From Pseudogymnoascus destructans (lineage: Eukaryota; Ascomycota; Leotiomycetes; Thelebolales; Thelebolaceae): a stretch of 64,000 nucleotides of DNA. The notes below the pieces were generated by a model. That model worked only from the letters and a program-made list of their open reading frames with translations. It had not been told where the DNA came from and did no database searches. The DNA is taken from contig NW_020167525.1 of the NCBI RefSeq assembly GCF_001641265.1, forward strand, positions 722,501-786,500. The letters run 5' to 3'. A program made the position numbers and the translations under genes. This document shows, piece after piece, positions 1 to 11,750 of this stretch (the stretch's first letter is position 1; each line of letters starts with the position of its first letter).

Positions 1-341
1 AGGCGTGGAGTTTGGACCCTTAACAGGTGTGAATGGTAATTTAAACATGCTTTCAAGCTTCAGTGGCATGAGAATATTGATATACTGATGGGTTTGTAAA
101 ATTATATTTCCAATATGTCTCCAGGGAGAGAGTTGAGAGGCTTCGCACATGTATATGCAGGGAAACTCTATATGCAGCACAGTAAGTAAGTTGGGGCCGC
201 AGGATCGCTCAGCCTCGATGGTTGACATGTCCAGAGCGGAGTATCGCAGCTTCCTCACAGCTTCCTCGCAACTTCTTTCTGTTCATTGTTTGTTCTGAGT
301 TTCTTTTTCTGCGCCGTCGCTGTATATAAAGATCCCCTCTC
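1..341. other. Upstream region of NLR-like pseudogene
   Basis: No coding region is supported here. A TATA-like TATATAAA lies at about 323-330, only 12 bp before the ATG at 342, which suggests the mapped ATG is close to the old transcription start or that the real leader is very short. Confidence 0.4.
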
Positions 342-3300
342 ATGGATTCCCTCAGCGTCACGGCGAGCATTATTGCCATCCTGCAGGTCACAGCGACATT
401 GGTCAGTTACGCCAACGATGTCAAAGACGCCCCCAAAGATCGTGCGCGCTTCGCGATGGAGGCCTTGAGCCTCTCCAGTCTTCTCCTTAATTTGAGATAC
501 CAAATAGAGGATGAAACGTGTGAAAAATCAAACGAAGCATGGACGAGGCAAGTCACGTTGCTCGGTTTGCCGGATGGGCCTTTGGATCACTACAGGCATG
601 CGCTGGAGAAGCTCCAGGTCAAGATCGTGAGCGGCAAGGGGCTGGTGAAGATTGGGGATGCGCTTTGGTGGAGGTTTACTAAGGAGGAGGTTGCGGGTAT
701 ATTATTGAGGATTGAACGGCTAAAGAGCCTGATCCAGATTGCTCTACAGATGGACCACTTGTGAGTTATGTGAGAGATGGTATAGATGAGACTACTTACT
801 CTCCCAGCAAACTATCTCAAGCAATTAAAACCAGCTTGGACGAGATTTACGACAACGGTAAAGGGATAAAAATTGACCTGGCCGTTGTCCGGTCCCAAAT
901 ACCCGCAATACAGGGTAGTGTTGGCGCGATTCAAGATAGTGTTGGCGCTCTTCAGGAGAGTGTTGATGCGGTCCAGCAAGAGCGAGACAGAAAGAAGAAT
1001 CAGGTGTTCGTGAAATGGATATCATCGGCCAATTACGTATCTCAACAGTCTGATTTTATATCCAGGAGGGAGCCTGGAACCGGTCAATGGTTTCTTGACT
1101 CCCCCGAGTTCAATAAATGGACTGACGAACCGAGTCAAACTTTATTCTGCCCTGGAATCCCTGGATCTGGAAAGACTATGGTCTCAGCTATTACGGTTGA
1201 TCACCTCCGTAAGGTAGCAGATCGTGCTCTTGGTCACCCCCCTGGAGCTAAGGCGGCAAATATGCGCCACAGTGACCTCCATGGAGTTGCGCAGATATTC
1301 TGAAACTACAAAACTCAGTCAGAGCAGAACACAACTAGTCTACTATCAGCCATCCTCAAGCAGCTGGTGCAAGCAAAGCCCTCTGCCGCAAAGGCTGCAA
1401 ACACACTTTACGAGCGCCACTGTGACCACGAAACGAGACCCTCACTCGATGAGATCTTTGCCACGCTTAAAACCACAATGATGAGCTTCTGGACCGTGTA
1501 TGTTGTCATTGATGCCCTCGACGAGTGTGCTGATCGAGATGGCACTCGCGGCCAGTTTTTGGGCAAGCTACTCGATTTACAACAGGAGTTTGATGTGCGA
1601 CTGATGGTTACCTCGCGCGATAACCCCGACATAGTGAGCCAGTTCAAGTATTCGCTGACGCTGGAGATTCAGGCCAGTCCTGCGGATGTGAAGCGGTACA
1701 CCGGCTCCCTAAATTTGTGCAACGCGACGAGAAGCTACAGGGAGAAGTGGAAGATAAGATTGGTGAGGCAGTGGATGGCATGTTAGTGATTACCGCCCGG
1801 TTTCAAAGACCTATCAGCCAATACATTGTTTAGGTTCCTCCTTGCGCGTCTTCATGTAGACTCGCTTCGGGACAAGCGGACCAAAGCCAAGGTTCAGTCT
1901 ATGTTGGACATGCTTCCTAGAGGTGCGGAAGCGCTGGAGGAGGCCTACGACGGTGCAATCAGAGAATAGAAGCTCAGTTGCTTGATGATAGCAAGCTGGC
2001 CAAGTCGGTTCTTTCTTGGATTACGTATGCAGAGCGGCCCCTGACTACGGGAGAGCTATGCCATGCTCTGGCAGTCGATCCCGATAATACTGATCTCGAT
2101 GAGGACAACATTCTAGACGTCGAAGACATTATCTCTGTCTGCGCTGGCCTGGTCACAAACCCGACAGGCCAACAACGACATGCCTTACCTACCTTTCTTT
2201 TGACCCGTTTAAGAGCGGCAGCTGTGATGAGGATAAAGAGTATGAGGAAAGAATCGCGCACTACACATTTCTCGATTACGCCTCTCGATACTGGGGCCAC
2301 CATGTACAGACGGTCCAAGAGCAGGTGCCCCATTTAGCGCTTGCCTTCCTACGGGACAACAAGCTGGTTTCCTGTGCTGTCCAGACCATGTCGATGGCTG
2401 TATATACATTCACCAACTACTGCCAATCGTTCCCGAAATATGCAACGGGGGTACATCTAACAGCGAAGTTCGGATTGCAGTACTTGCTAGTAGGTCTTTT
2501 GTCGGGGTCAGATGGGGCCAGTGGCATGGCGGCCGACTCAACGGACAGACATGGTCGGACGCCGCTTATATGGGCAGCATCTGAGGGACACATGGCGATA
2601 ATTAAGTTACTACTGGAGCGGGACGTAGACATCAACTTGAAGGACCTTTACGGTCGGACGCCGTTGTCATGCGCGGCGCGTGAGGGGCATGAAGCAGCCG
2701 TGAAGTTGCTTCTGGGGCTGGATGGAGTTGACACCAACACTAAGGATAAGCGTGATCGGACGCCGCTGTCGTGGGCCTCGTATAAAGGGCATAGGGCGAT
2801 AGCGGAACTGCTCACGGAGCTGGAAGGCGCCGAAATTGATGTCGGGGAAGATGGTCGGACACCGCTTTCGCGGGCAGCGCGAACTAAAGGGCACCAGTTG
2901 ATAGGGCGAGGGGGACAAGATTTTTGTTGTAGAGCTACTCCTACGACGACACGACATCGACGCCAACTCAAACGACAACGAGGGCCGGACGCCGCTCTCG
3001 TGGGCAATGGAACGGGGACACGAAACCGTCGTAGGACTACTCTTAGGACGACACGATCTCGACACCAGCTTAAGTAACGAGGAGGGCCAGACGCTGCTAT
3101 CGTGGGCAGTGCGACAAAGATACGAATCAGTTGTGGGGCTGCTCCTAGGACGACACAACGTCGATATCGACGCCAACACAAAGGACAAAGATGGCCTGAC
3201 AGCGCTCTCGTGGGCGGCACAGGGAGGGTACGAAGGGATTGTGAAAATACTTCTAGAGCGGGAAGGCGTTGAAGCTGACCCAAAGGACGAGTGGGGAGGC

Positions 3301-3570
3301 CAGACGCCTCTGATGTGGGCGGCACACGGAGGATACGAGATGATTGTGAAGCTACTTTTGGACTGAGAGGACGTTGACCCCGCGGCGACGAACGACTTCG
3401 GCCAAACAGCACTGTGGATGGCGGAGAACAACGGACACAAGGGGGCTGCGGAGGAGTTATTTGAGGCTGAAGCTGAAGCACCCGGTTTGAGGACGCGGGA
3501 TAGGCTCTTGATTGCCTTCACAGATGACAGTTGGTGTATAATTCGGACTGCCAACATCCACCCCTCGTGA
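342..3570 (+). pseudogene. Decayed NACHT-ankyrin NLR-like (STAND) gene
   Basis: The remnant reads as a fungal NOD-like receptor. It has an N-terminal STAND-associated helical domain (342-760, starting MDSLSVTASIIAILQ), a NACHT ATPase with Walker A GIPGSGKT near 1155-1178 and a Walker B-like VVIDALDECAD near 1504-1536, a winged-helix segment (1978-2150), and about eight ankyrin repeats (2545-3500, with TPLSWA-type motifs). Two introns still fit in phase: 761-807 (GTGAGT..CAG) and 1782-1833 (GTTAGT..TAG). Lesions are a TGA at 1301-1303 inside the conserved segment after Walker A where a Cys is expected, a 1-nt shift near 1700, a 2-nt GA insertion near 1962, a deletion near 2155-2190 that removes the block before the CLTYLSF-like segment, a shift near 2910-2930, and a TGA at 3364-3366 followed by further ankyrin sequence in the same frame. 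Such proteins are thought to act in non-self recognition. This copy cannot make a full protein. Confidence 0.85.
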
Positions 3571-4552
3571 AATGTGTACAAGGAGCCGCAATCACACCGG
3601 CCGCTGTCATCACCAGTTCCACCACCCCTTAGGCTCACGCGTCAACGAAGGCATACCGTAGCTAACATGATGAACCCTGAAGAACTCCCCAGAGAACTTT
3701 GACAGATGGCAACATCTGTCAAAGTGCGAGGCAGCGACGGGAGTGCCGTGGGAAGGATGCGCGAAGGATGATAATGCTGAGTACTCCGTACCGAGTACCG
3801 AGATATGCAGCGAGTTGTAGAACACGGGAAGGTCACCGGTACTGGTTGGATATCCAGACATGCAGACTACAGACCTGCCGGCTGAATGCCTTATCCCCGC
3901 GTCTTTCATATACTGATATTTTTGACAATATGTCCTGTTGATGTATAAATATATAAGTAAATAAATAGAATCAACCAACAACATACCGTTCCCCGCGCGT
4001 TTATTCGAGTCAGTCCCCTTATCTGTTATGTACCTGGACTATTAGGTGACCACCAACGAAAAAACCGGTAAGCGCGCATCCAACCTTATTTTAGTTTAGT
4101 TAGTCTAGCGAAGCGTTAGCCGCACCTTTCGGTCCGCTCGGTCGCTCCTTCCAAACACGCCATCCATGCGAGCGCCGCCCTTCGCCACAAACCCCCCAAA
4201 CTAAAACCCACCTCCCTCCTAGCCGCGACAACAACCTCGAGACTAACCCAACCACCCATCGAAAACAGTCTCATTTAATCATCACGATACCCGCGATCGC
4301 TGCGCATGTCTCACCTCCGTCGCACCTCGTACCCTGCCTAACTCGCCACACCCAACCCGCGACGACCCCCGCGACAGCCCGAAGCCCAACGAACCTTCCT
4401 GGCACAGTCCCGCGGATCGCCGAGGCATCACCGTGGCGTCGTTAACGCTGCTCTCGTCCGATCAGCTCTCTCTCCAGCAACACCTCGATCTCTCCTCCAG
4501 CATTCTGAGCTACCTGCCCGACACCGCAGAGGGCGAACCACAACCCTTGATC
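3571..4552. other. Intergenic region and probable PSY2 promoter/5' UTR
   Basis: There is no convincing coding region. The right part (4200-4552) is C-rich and lies directly upstream of the PSY2 start, so it probably holds the promoter and 5' UTR. The left part is AT-rich 3' flank of the pseudogene. Confidence 0.5.
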
Positions 4553-7306
4553 ATGGCACAAGCGGTGCCTAATCCGCCGAGTGGGAGGAAAAGGGTCAAG
4601 GTCTACGAGTTGCGCAACAACGACTGGTTCGACCGCGGCACGGGCTTCGCGATCGCGTCGGTGAGTTGATTCTGCCCTCCCCGGCGACACGTGCGCGTGT
4701 GGCGTGCGCCGCGCGTTTTCGTTTTTCGCGCATTTACTGACCTGGTTTGCGCCGCGTGTAGAGCACATGGGACCATGCCGATGGCGAGCCGCGTATAATT
4801 GTTGAGGCCGAGGAAGGGCCAGAGAGGCTGCTCCTCGAGACGCAGATCTCGCGGCAGGGCGGGTTCGCGAAACAGCAGGAGACGCTGATAATATGGACGG
4901 AGCCGGTGAATGGGGTCGATATGGCTCTGAGTTTCCAGGAGTCGGATGGGTGCACGGCGATTTGGAAGTTCATCAATATGGTGCAGCAGCAGATGGTGGT
5001 CAATGGCGGGCCGGACGACGCGTTATCCGAAGACATGGCGCCCGAGGCCTCCCCGGTGAACCTGCCCGTGCCAGATATCAACAATCTGAAGGAAGTTGAA
5101 TTGGAGATGCGCCAGCTGAATAACACACAGGCGGGACGCGATGCACTGGCAAAGTTTGTCATCCACGAGGAGTACATCCCGAAGCTCGTGCCGCTGGTCG
5201 AGGAGGCTGAGGCAGCACAACGCCTTCAGGAACTGCATCGCCTGTGCAACATTGTGAAGATGCTGATCCTTCTCAACGACAATGATATCATTGAGTATGC
5301 TATGACGGACGAGGTCTTTTTGGGGGTGATGGGGGCTTTGGAATATGATCCCGACTTCCCGAGTCACAAGGCGAACCATAGACAGTGGTTGGGTGACGAA
5401 TCGAGATACAAGGAGGTTGTTCGCATCGATGATGACCAGGTCCGGAGGAAAATTCACCACACATATCGACTACAATATCTAAAGGATGTGGCTCTAGCTA
5501 GGGTTTTGGACGACCCGACGTTTTCCATACTTAACTCATTGATCTTCTACTATCAGGTCGACATAATCCAACACATCCAGGGAAACCCTCAATTCCTCAA
5601 CGATCTATTTACAATCTTTGGGCCGGAGGAGAAGGACGAGAAGCGGAAGAAGGACGCGGTCCTGTTCATCCAGCAGTGCTGCGCGATCGCGAAGAACTTC
5701 CAGCCTCCTGCACGGAACTCATTATATAATAACTTCCTGAGCCACGGCCTGCTTGCAGTCATCAACTACGCATTGGCCCATGGCGACGTGGCAGTCCGTG
5801 TCGGCGCGACGGATGTGCTGGTCTCGGTGATTGATCACGACCCGCAGATGATTCGGCAGACGATCTTCCGGCAGATCAGCGAGAAACAGAGGCCTCTGAC
5901 GGATTCTCTCATCGATCTGCTCTTGGTGGAGGTCGATTTAGGCGTCAAGGCGCAGATTGCCGACGCGATCAAGGTTCTTCTCGATCCTGGGTCGCAGCAG
6001 GGGCCGCAGGAGGCTATGGGTAAGCTTGGCATGGAGTTTGGCGGGAGGGGTCGGCCACAGGTCGACCCACAGCAGGAGGGGTTCCTGGTGAAGTTCTACG
6101 AGGAGTCGGCGAAGAGGCTGTTCAGCCCTCTGGTGGAGTTAAAAGACAAGGAGAACTTGGCATTCAATGTGCAGCAGGTGTCTTTATTCGAGCATCTGAT
6201 TGAGATTCTCTGGTTCTTCATCCGCCAACATCAACACCGCAGCAAGTACTTTGTCCTCGCAGAAAGCTTGGGCCAGCGCATTGCTCAACTCCTGAGCTGC
6301 CCGGAGAAGCATTTGAAGCTTAGTAAGTTTAATTTTTACATTCGTTACAATATATAACTAACCACCTCCCAGCCGCGCTGAAGTTCTTCCGCAACCTCCT
6401 CGGCTTAAACGACGAGTTCTACAACCAGCAGATGATCCAAGAGCACCTCCTCGAGCCAATCCTCAACACCCTCCTCGACACAATGCCGCGCAACAACCTC
6501 CTCAACTCCGCCTGCCTCGACTTCTTCGAGTACATCCGCAACCACGGCGTGCCCATCATGGTCAGCCACCTTGTCGAACGCTACCGCGATAAGATTCAGG
6601 ACATCACCTACGTCGACACCTTCACCGCGCTCATCTCGCGCTTCGACCACGCCTCGCAGGGCTACGCCAGCAACATGGACGCCTCCTTCCTCGATACCGA
6701 AGACGAGGGACCAGGGGGCCGCTCGCAGCCCGGCGGCGGCCGTCGCTGGCAGGGTGTGCGCGACCTCGACGCCGCGGAAGAGCAGTACTTCAACACCTCC
6801 GACGACGAGGACGAGCTCGCGGGTGCCAACCCCCCACCCAGCGCATCTGTTAACGGCGCGTCGCCCCTCGCGAAACCGCTCGTCGACTATACGTCGGATG
6901 AGGAGACGGATATGACTGATGCCGAGCTAGCGGGGATCCTGCCCTCGCGTGAAGCAGGGTCACCGCCCGCTCCCGAGAAGGAAGTAGAGCGCAAATCTGC
7001 GTCGCCGCCGCCGCCGGAGCGGGTGTCGGAGAAGCGACACCGGGAGGAGGATGAGGAGGATGAACTGACCAAGTTGGCGAGTCAGCAGAGTAAGAGGCGG
7101 AATTCGTCGAGCTCGGTGGTGAGTGTCGGCTCGAATGGGTCGGCGCCGATGTTGAGGCGGAAGAGGAGCTTTAATAGCTCGCGCGATGGTGGAGGGGGTG
7201 GTGGGGGAGGAGGAGGAGGGGGGGGGGGAAGAAGATATCGATTAGTCTCGCGCCGGCGATTAGGAGCGGTGGGGAGGGTGGGACGGGGGCGGATGATGGG
7301 AGTTGA
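4553..7306 (+). CDS. PSY2: Protein phosphatase 4 regulatory subunit 3 (SMEK/Psy2)
   Basis: This is the targeting subunit of the PP4 complex, which acts in DNA-damage recovery and cell-cycle control. Three exons fit: 4553-4660, 4762-6322 and 6373-7306, with introns 4661-4761 (GTGAGT..TAG) and 6323-6372 (GTAAGT..CAG). The N-terminal PH/EVH1-like region (RVKVYELRNNDWFDRGTGFA, then WTEPVNGVDMALSFQE) is followed by the SMEK armadillo-type helical domain (ALKFFRNLLGLNDEFYNQQ) and an acidic, Ser-rich tail. The ATG at 4553 gives MAQAVPNPPSGRKRVKVYEL, the family start. Near the end a run of 11 G (7218-7228) throws the frame. As written the frame runs on to 7604, whereas adding one G gives a basic KKISISL-type end and a stop at 7304-7306. 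With that base the protein is 867 residues, the usual size. I take the G run as a length error or a recent slip. Confidence 0.9.
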
Positions 7307-8417
7307 TGTTGAGTGGTTGAAAACTACGAATGCAAATGGGCTTCTTTCTGGGGAGATGAGAAATTTCGATACCCAAATACCAAAACACGGAAATTTTATT
7401 ACTTTAACGAACGACGATGGGCGGGGCGATATTGGCTGCTGTGGGGGGAGAAGCAATGGGCCGGGATTAGGGATGGATGGTATGAGGCGCTTTTGTATCA
7501 TAGAATATGGCTGCGGGCGAGAGGGATGGTTGCGTGCTATCTTTGTGGATTTGGGAGGGAGGGGCGTTGTTTTTTTACGAGGGGGATATGTGGTAGGGCT
7601 ATGATGGGGGGGGTGGGAGATGATATCTGCGTTCTAAGGGGGTGGAGGGGATGTGATGAGATAGTATACTGATGGCCAGTGGGATAAGGGCCGGTGATGG
7701 GGGGAAGGGGTGGAATTTGAGGATAATTAATGCATGATGGGGTTCCTTTGTGATCTGATGCAATGGACCGGCTTTGCTTCAGGCTTGTGTTTGTGTGTGG
7801 AGTGGTAGACGGGACGGTGAGACGGTGAGGAAGGAAGGGAGCACGCGCTTGGTCCGACGGCGACGAGGGGGATCGCCACCAGCAATGCACGACGATGAAT
7901 AAGAATATCCTCCTTTCTCCATCGCCTCTGGCGCCTAAAAACAACAATTTCCACCAATCGTCACTCCATTATCCGCTATCCATCCATTATGCCTCCACTA
8001 TCTCACCTACCCGCCGTCCGCCCCATCGCCCCATCACACCGGGTGTGACCCGCCCCATCACACATCCCCAGCGCTAACGCCATCCAAACATCCCCGTAAC
8101 AACGAATCAACGCCCATGAGGCTGCGCATCGCTCCTTCACACCTCCCCACCGCCGTCTTAACCCCCCCGAAATCCCTTCAGCAACCCCCAGAATCACACC
8201 GACCTTCCATAAAGACCGTCGCCGCATCTAACCTCCGAATCGAATCCCCCGACACGCACATACACGGCCGGACGAACGATCGACCCCCCCGCGCAACCCC
8301 AAACCGCGCACCCGCATGCGCCGTCGCACACCCTGAAATCCAGCCACACCAATCGCTTGCGGGGCTGACACCCAGCGGCGTCGCACAACGCACCCCTCGC
8401 TCGCGCGGAGCCCAACG
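7307..8417. other. Intergenic region, PSY2 to RBR gene
   Basis: G-rich on the left (continuation of the low-complexity PSY2 end) and C-rich on the right. Open frames on both strands here are low-complexity shadows. It should hold the PSY2 terminator and the promoter of the RBR gene. I see no specific motif I would defend. Confidence 0.4.
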
Positions 8418-10723
8418 ATGGCTGCGCAGCCCGAGAGGTGAGGCGATGATCACGATTGGGCTAGGCTGCCGACGACGACGATGATGGCTACCGCTGCTAG
8501 TGGAGATGGGGGGAGGCGACGACAGGGGAGGGGGGGTGGGAGCGGAGGGGATATAGGGGGGGTGGGGGACGCGGATGGGGATGCGGAAGGGGGGGTGAGG
8601 GTAAGGAAGATGGAGATTATGTCTGGTATTGCGGTGGAGAAGAAGAAGTCGAGTTCGAATAGGAGGAGGACGAGGGGGGGGGATGAGGAGAGGAGGAGGA
8701 GGAGGGAGGAGAGGGAGAGGGAGGGGAGGAATATATACGTTTATGCGCCGGCTAGGGAGAAGCGGTCGCCGAGGAGGCAGGACGTGAGGGTTGAGGCGTG
8801 TAGTGGGGAGGAGGAGTTGTCGGCGGTGGAGGAGGAGAGGAGTGATGGGAGGGAGAGGGAGGAGAGGAGGTCGTCGGGACATCGGAGGCGCAGGCGCCTG
8901 GTGGAGGAGGAGGGGGGTGCAAGGCATAGGTCGTCGGCGTCGTTGAGTCGGAGTAAGACGTCTAGCCAGCGGAAGGAGTCGAGTCAGCCGTTCAGCTTTC
9001 TGCGAAGGTAAGCGACGGATCACTGTTTGATAATGTGTTATTATGGACAGTGGCTAACCATCTCAATAGGACGTTATCGTCCGCCAGCGCGCGTCCCGAC
9101 GCTCGACCTGTTATCAAGAGAGCGCATACCACGAGTAATACCCATCTCCCGAAGAAGACACACGAGTCCACCGGGCCACAAACCCCCAAACGCTCCATCT
9201 TCCTCGACATGTTCACTCCAGCCATAAAAGAAGAAGAGCCCGTGAAACTGTAAGCCCACCCCGCTGCTCTCCTCGCCCCCTCCCCCTACCCTCCCCCTCC
9301 CCAACGCCACCTAACACCTCCCCAGCGTCGAATGCCTCACCTGCCTCTCGGACGACATCCCGCGCCGCAAGTCCGCAAAACTCAAATGCGGCCACCGCAT
9401 GTGCCACTCCTGCCTGCGTCGGATCTTCAAACTCTCCGTCACGGACCCGCAACACATGCCTCCCAAATGCTGCACCGCGGACTGCATCCCGCTCAACCAC
9501 GTTGACAAGCTCTTCGACATCCCGTTCAAGAAGCTGTGGAATAGGAAGTTCCAGGAGTATACTACTAAGAACCGGATTTACTGCCCGTCGAGGAGGTGCG
9601 GGGAGTGGATCAGGCCGGGGAGTTATGGGCATGATGGGAAGGGGGGCGGTGGGAAGTTTGGGAAGTGCGGGAGGTGTAAGACGAAGGTTTGTATATTGTG
9701 CAGTGGGAAGTGGCATGGGAAGAGGGAGTGTCCGGGGGATGAGGAGACGAATCGGTTGTTGGAGGCGGCGAAGGAGGCTGGGTGGCAGAGGTGTTATAGT
9801 TGTCGGACGATGGTGGAGTTGAAGGAGGGGTGTAACCATATGACTTGGTATTTTTTCCCCATCTCTCTCACCCCCATTTCTCATATACCCTCCAACTCTC
9901 CTTAACCCACCCCATCCGCAACCCCCGTTGTCCCTCCACTGACACCCCCTAGCCGCTGCACAGCAGAATTCTGCATGCTCTGCGGCCTCAAATGGAAAAT
10001 CTGCGCCTGCCCCTGGTTCAACTACGACAACATCGCCGACAACGACCGACTAGGCCACATGCGCGTCCACCTCCCCCCTCCCCCCCCCCGGGCGCTTTCC
10101 CCGCCGTTCACAACCAAATCCCCATCCCCCCGCCTCCCCGCCCACCGCGCCTCCGTCGTCGAAACCCCGATGATTTGGCTAGGGGCATGAGGGGTCTCAT
10201 TATCAACGCCCCCTCTCCCCCTCCCCCCGCACCGCCGCCAGTCCCAGTAGCGGAATGGAATTATGGGTTTGGAGTCTGGAATGCGGCGGATCATCATATG
10301 AATGAGACGTATCGCCGACCGGCCCCCGCGCCGCCCCAGGAAGTATACGTTGCTCGCGGTAACTACTCGCCGCCTGCGCCGCCCGCACCGCCCGCACCAC
10401 CGCCGCTCGCGCAAGCAGCGGCACTAGAGGCGTTGAATGCAGGGTCCTCGCAGGCTGCGACGCTGCAGAGGGAGAGGGAGATGAGGGAGGAGAGTGGGAG
10501 GAGGGAGGAGGGGGAGAGGGTGGCGAGGGAGGAGAGGAGGAGGAGGAGGAGGGATAGGGATAGGGAGGCTGCTGCTGCTGCTGCGGCGGCGGAGGCGGGG
10601 GTGAGGTCGAGTGTTATGGCTGGGCTAGGGGGACGGGGGAGGGGGAGCGGGAGGGTGGGGGCGTGGAGAACGCATGTTGGGCTTGGGGTGGAGCCGGAGG
10701 AGGGGGTTATTAGTGTTGTTTAG
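8418..10723 (+). CDS. RBR-type (RING1-IBR-RING2) E3 ubiquitin ligase
   Basis: Proposed exons are 8418-8437, 8501-9007, 9070-9249, 9326-9847 and 9953-10723; all introns are GT..AG and keep phase. The first tiny exon is the least certain, and an ATG at 8481 is the alternative start. The N-terminal 200 residues are basic, Arg/Glu/Ser-rich and disordered. RING1 starts VECLTCLSDD and contains CGHRMCHSC. The IBR has CGRCKTKVCILC then H and C ligands. The Rcat/RING2 domain contains RCYSCRTMVELKEGCNHMTC, split by the last intron, and the Cys in GCNHM is the expected thioester-forming residue. The tail is Pro-rich, then Arg/Glu-rich. A run of 10 C (10080-10089) breaks the frame: the literal frame stops at 10190, while one more C restores a tail to 10723 (666 residues). 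It probably ubiquitinates unknown substrates in the cytosol. Confidence 0.8.
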
Positions 10724-11750
10724 TAAGGGGGGGGGGGTGTGTAGGATTTTTTGGGTAGGTTTGGATGGGATAGGGTAGGTTTTGTTTTTGGAAAATGCAG
10801 GGGGGGAAGGGGGATGGCGATTTGGGAGGGATTTAGGTTTCTGACCTTTTTTTGGGGGGGGGGGGATTTAGCGGATTGAAGCGGATTGGATTGGATATTT
10901 TGTAAGTTAGGGGGATTATGAATTATGATTGTATTCGTTCGTATGTATGGTTGGAGCTGTTAGGGACAAAGCCTTGTTGTAGTCAGTGAGTGTGGTCGAT
11001 GTCTTCGGTGTCTTGACGAGCACAACACTCACTCAGCTCGACTATCCAGACCAGGAACCTTGCATCTACTCTCTTCTCGTTGAGTCTCTTCTATCCTTGC
11101 CATATAAGAAGATCCTGTTTCAAAACCTCCATCCCTCCTTAGTCCTTCGAATTATTCTAGGTCTACAACAAGTGGTGGTATACGAGAGGTGAGCTCACCA
11201 CCACCCGTTTCTCCCCCCAGTCAGTCCTCATCAGAACTGAGCTGCAGAGCATGATACAAGGCGGTGGGGCTAACTTCATTGTCTTATATCGACTGGGCTC
11301 CATTTTCGCCCGTCTTGTTTGATTATATCAGTCTTGCTTGATTTGATTAAGCCTTCGGGTTTGGTTGGGAGTCTGCTGTATAGTCACTTTCGATTGCAGA
11401 CCCGTCTTCTTGCAGGTCTCTTCGCCCTCATAGCGCTGCTGCCTTTATAAGCATAGACCCCCCGTGCTGGACGTAATACAAGACGACGCTCGGGGGGGCT
11501 ATGCTTTGCATGTTCGCTGTGCGGACAGTTCCAGTTGGTTGCACCCTCACTATGTGACTGACGGCCGTGTCGCCCTGGATAGCTCCCACAACGATGCTAC
11601 GAGGAACGAACAGCTACACCCTTGGGCATTCTGATAAATATATCGTATTAACAAAGCAACGTATCATTATATACCGCGCCCGCTCTATAATGCCCTATTC
11701 CTACACCCCCCGCTCAATACAACCCACAGCCCTCCTCCACTTCAAGCACT
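10724..11750. other. Intergenic region between convergent genes
   Basis: This lies between the 3' ends of the RBR gene and the ROG1-type gene. It holds G-homopolymers (about 10730-10740 and 10855-10865) and moderately AT-rich sequence, but no open frame with recognisable domains. Terminators of both genes are expected here. Confidence 0.4.

Noticed and set aside
2648..3638. Two long minus-strand frames opposite the ankyrin repeats
   Set aside because: They are shadows of the repetitive ankyrin coding strand; their repeats mirror the ankyrin units.
7195..7228. Programmed frameshifting at the G run of PSY2
   Set aside because: No known case supports it for this gene, and the same pattern at a C run in the neighbouring gene points to run-length error.
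8178..9023. 281-codon Pro/Arg-rich minus-strand frame
   Set aside because: It is antisense to the purine-rich first exons of the RBR gene, with low complexity and no domain.
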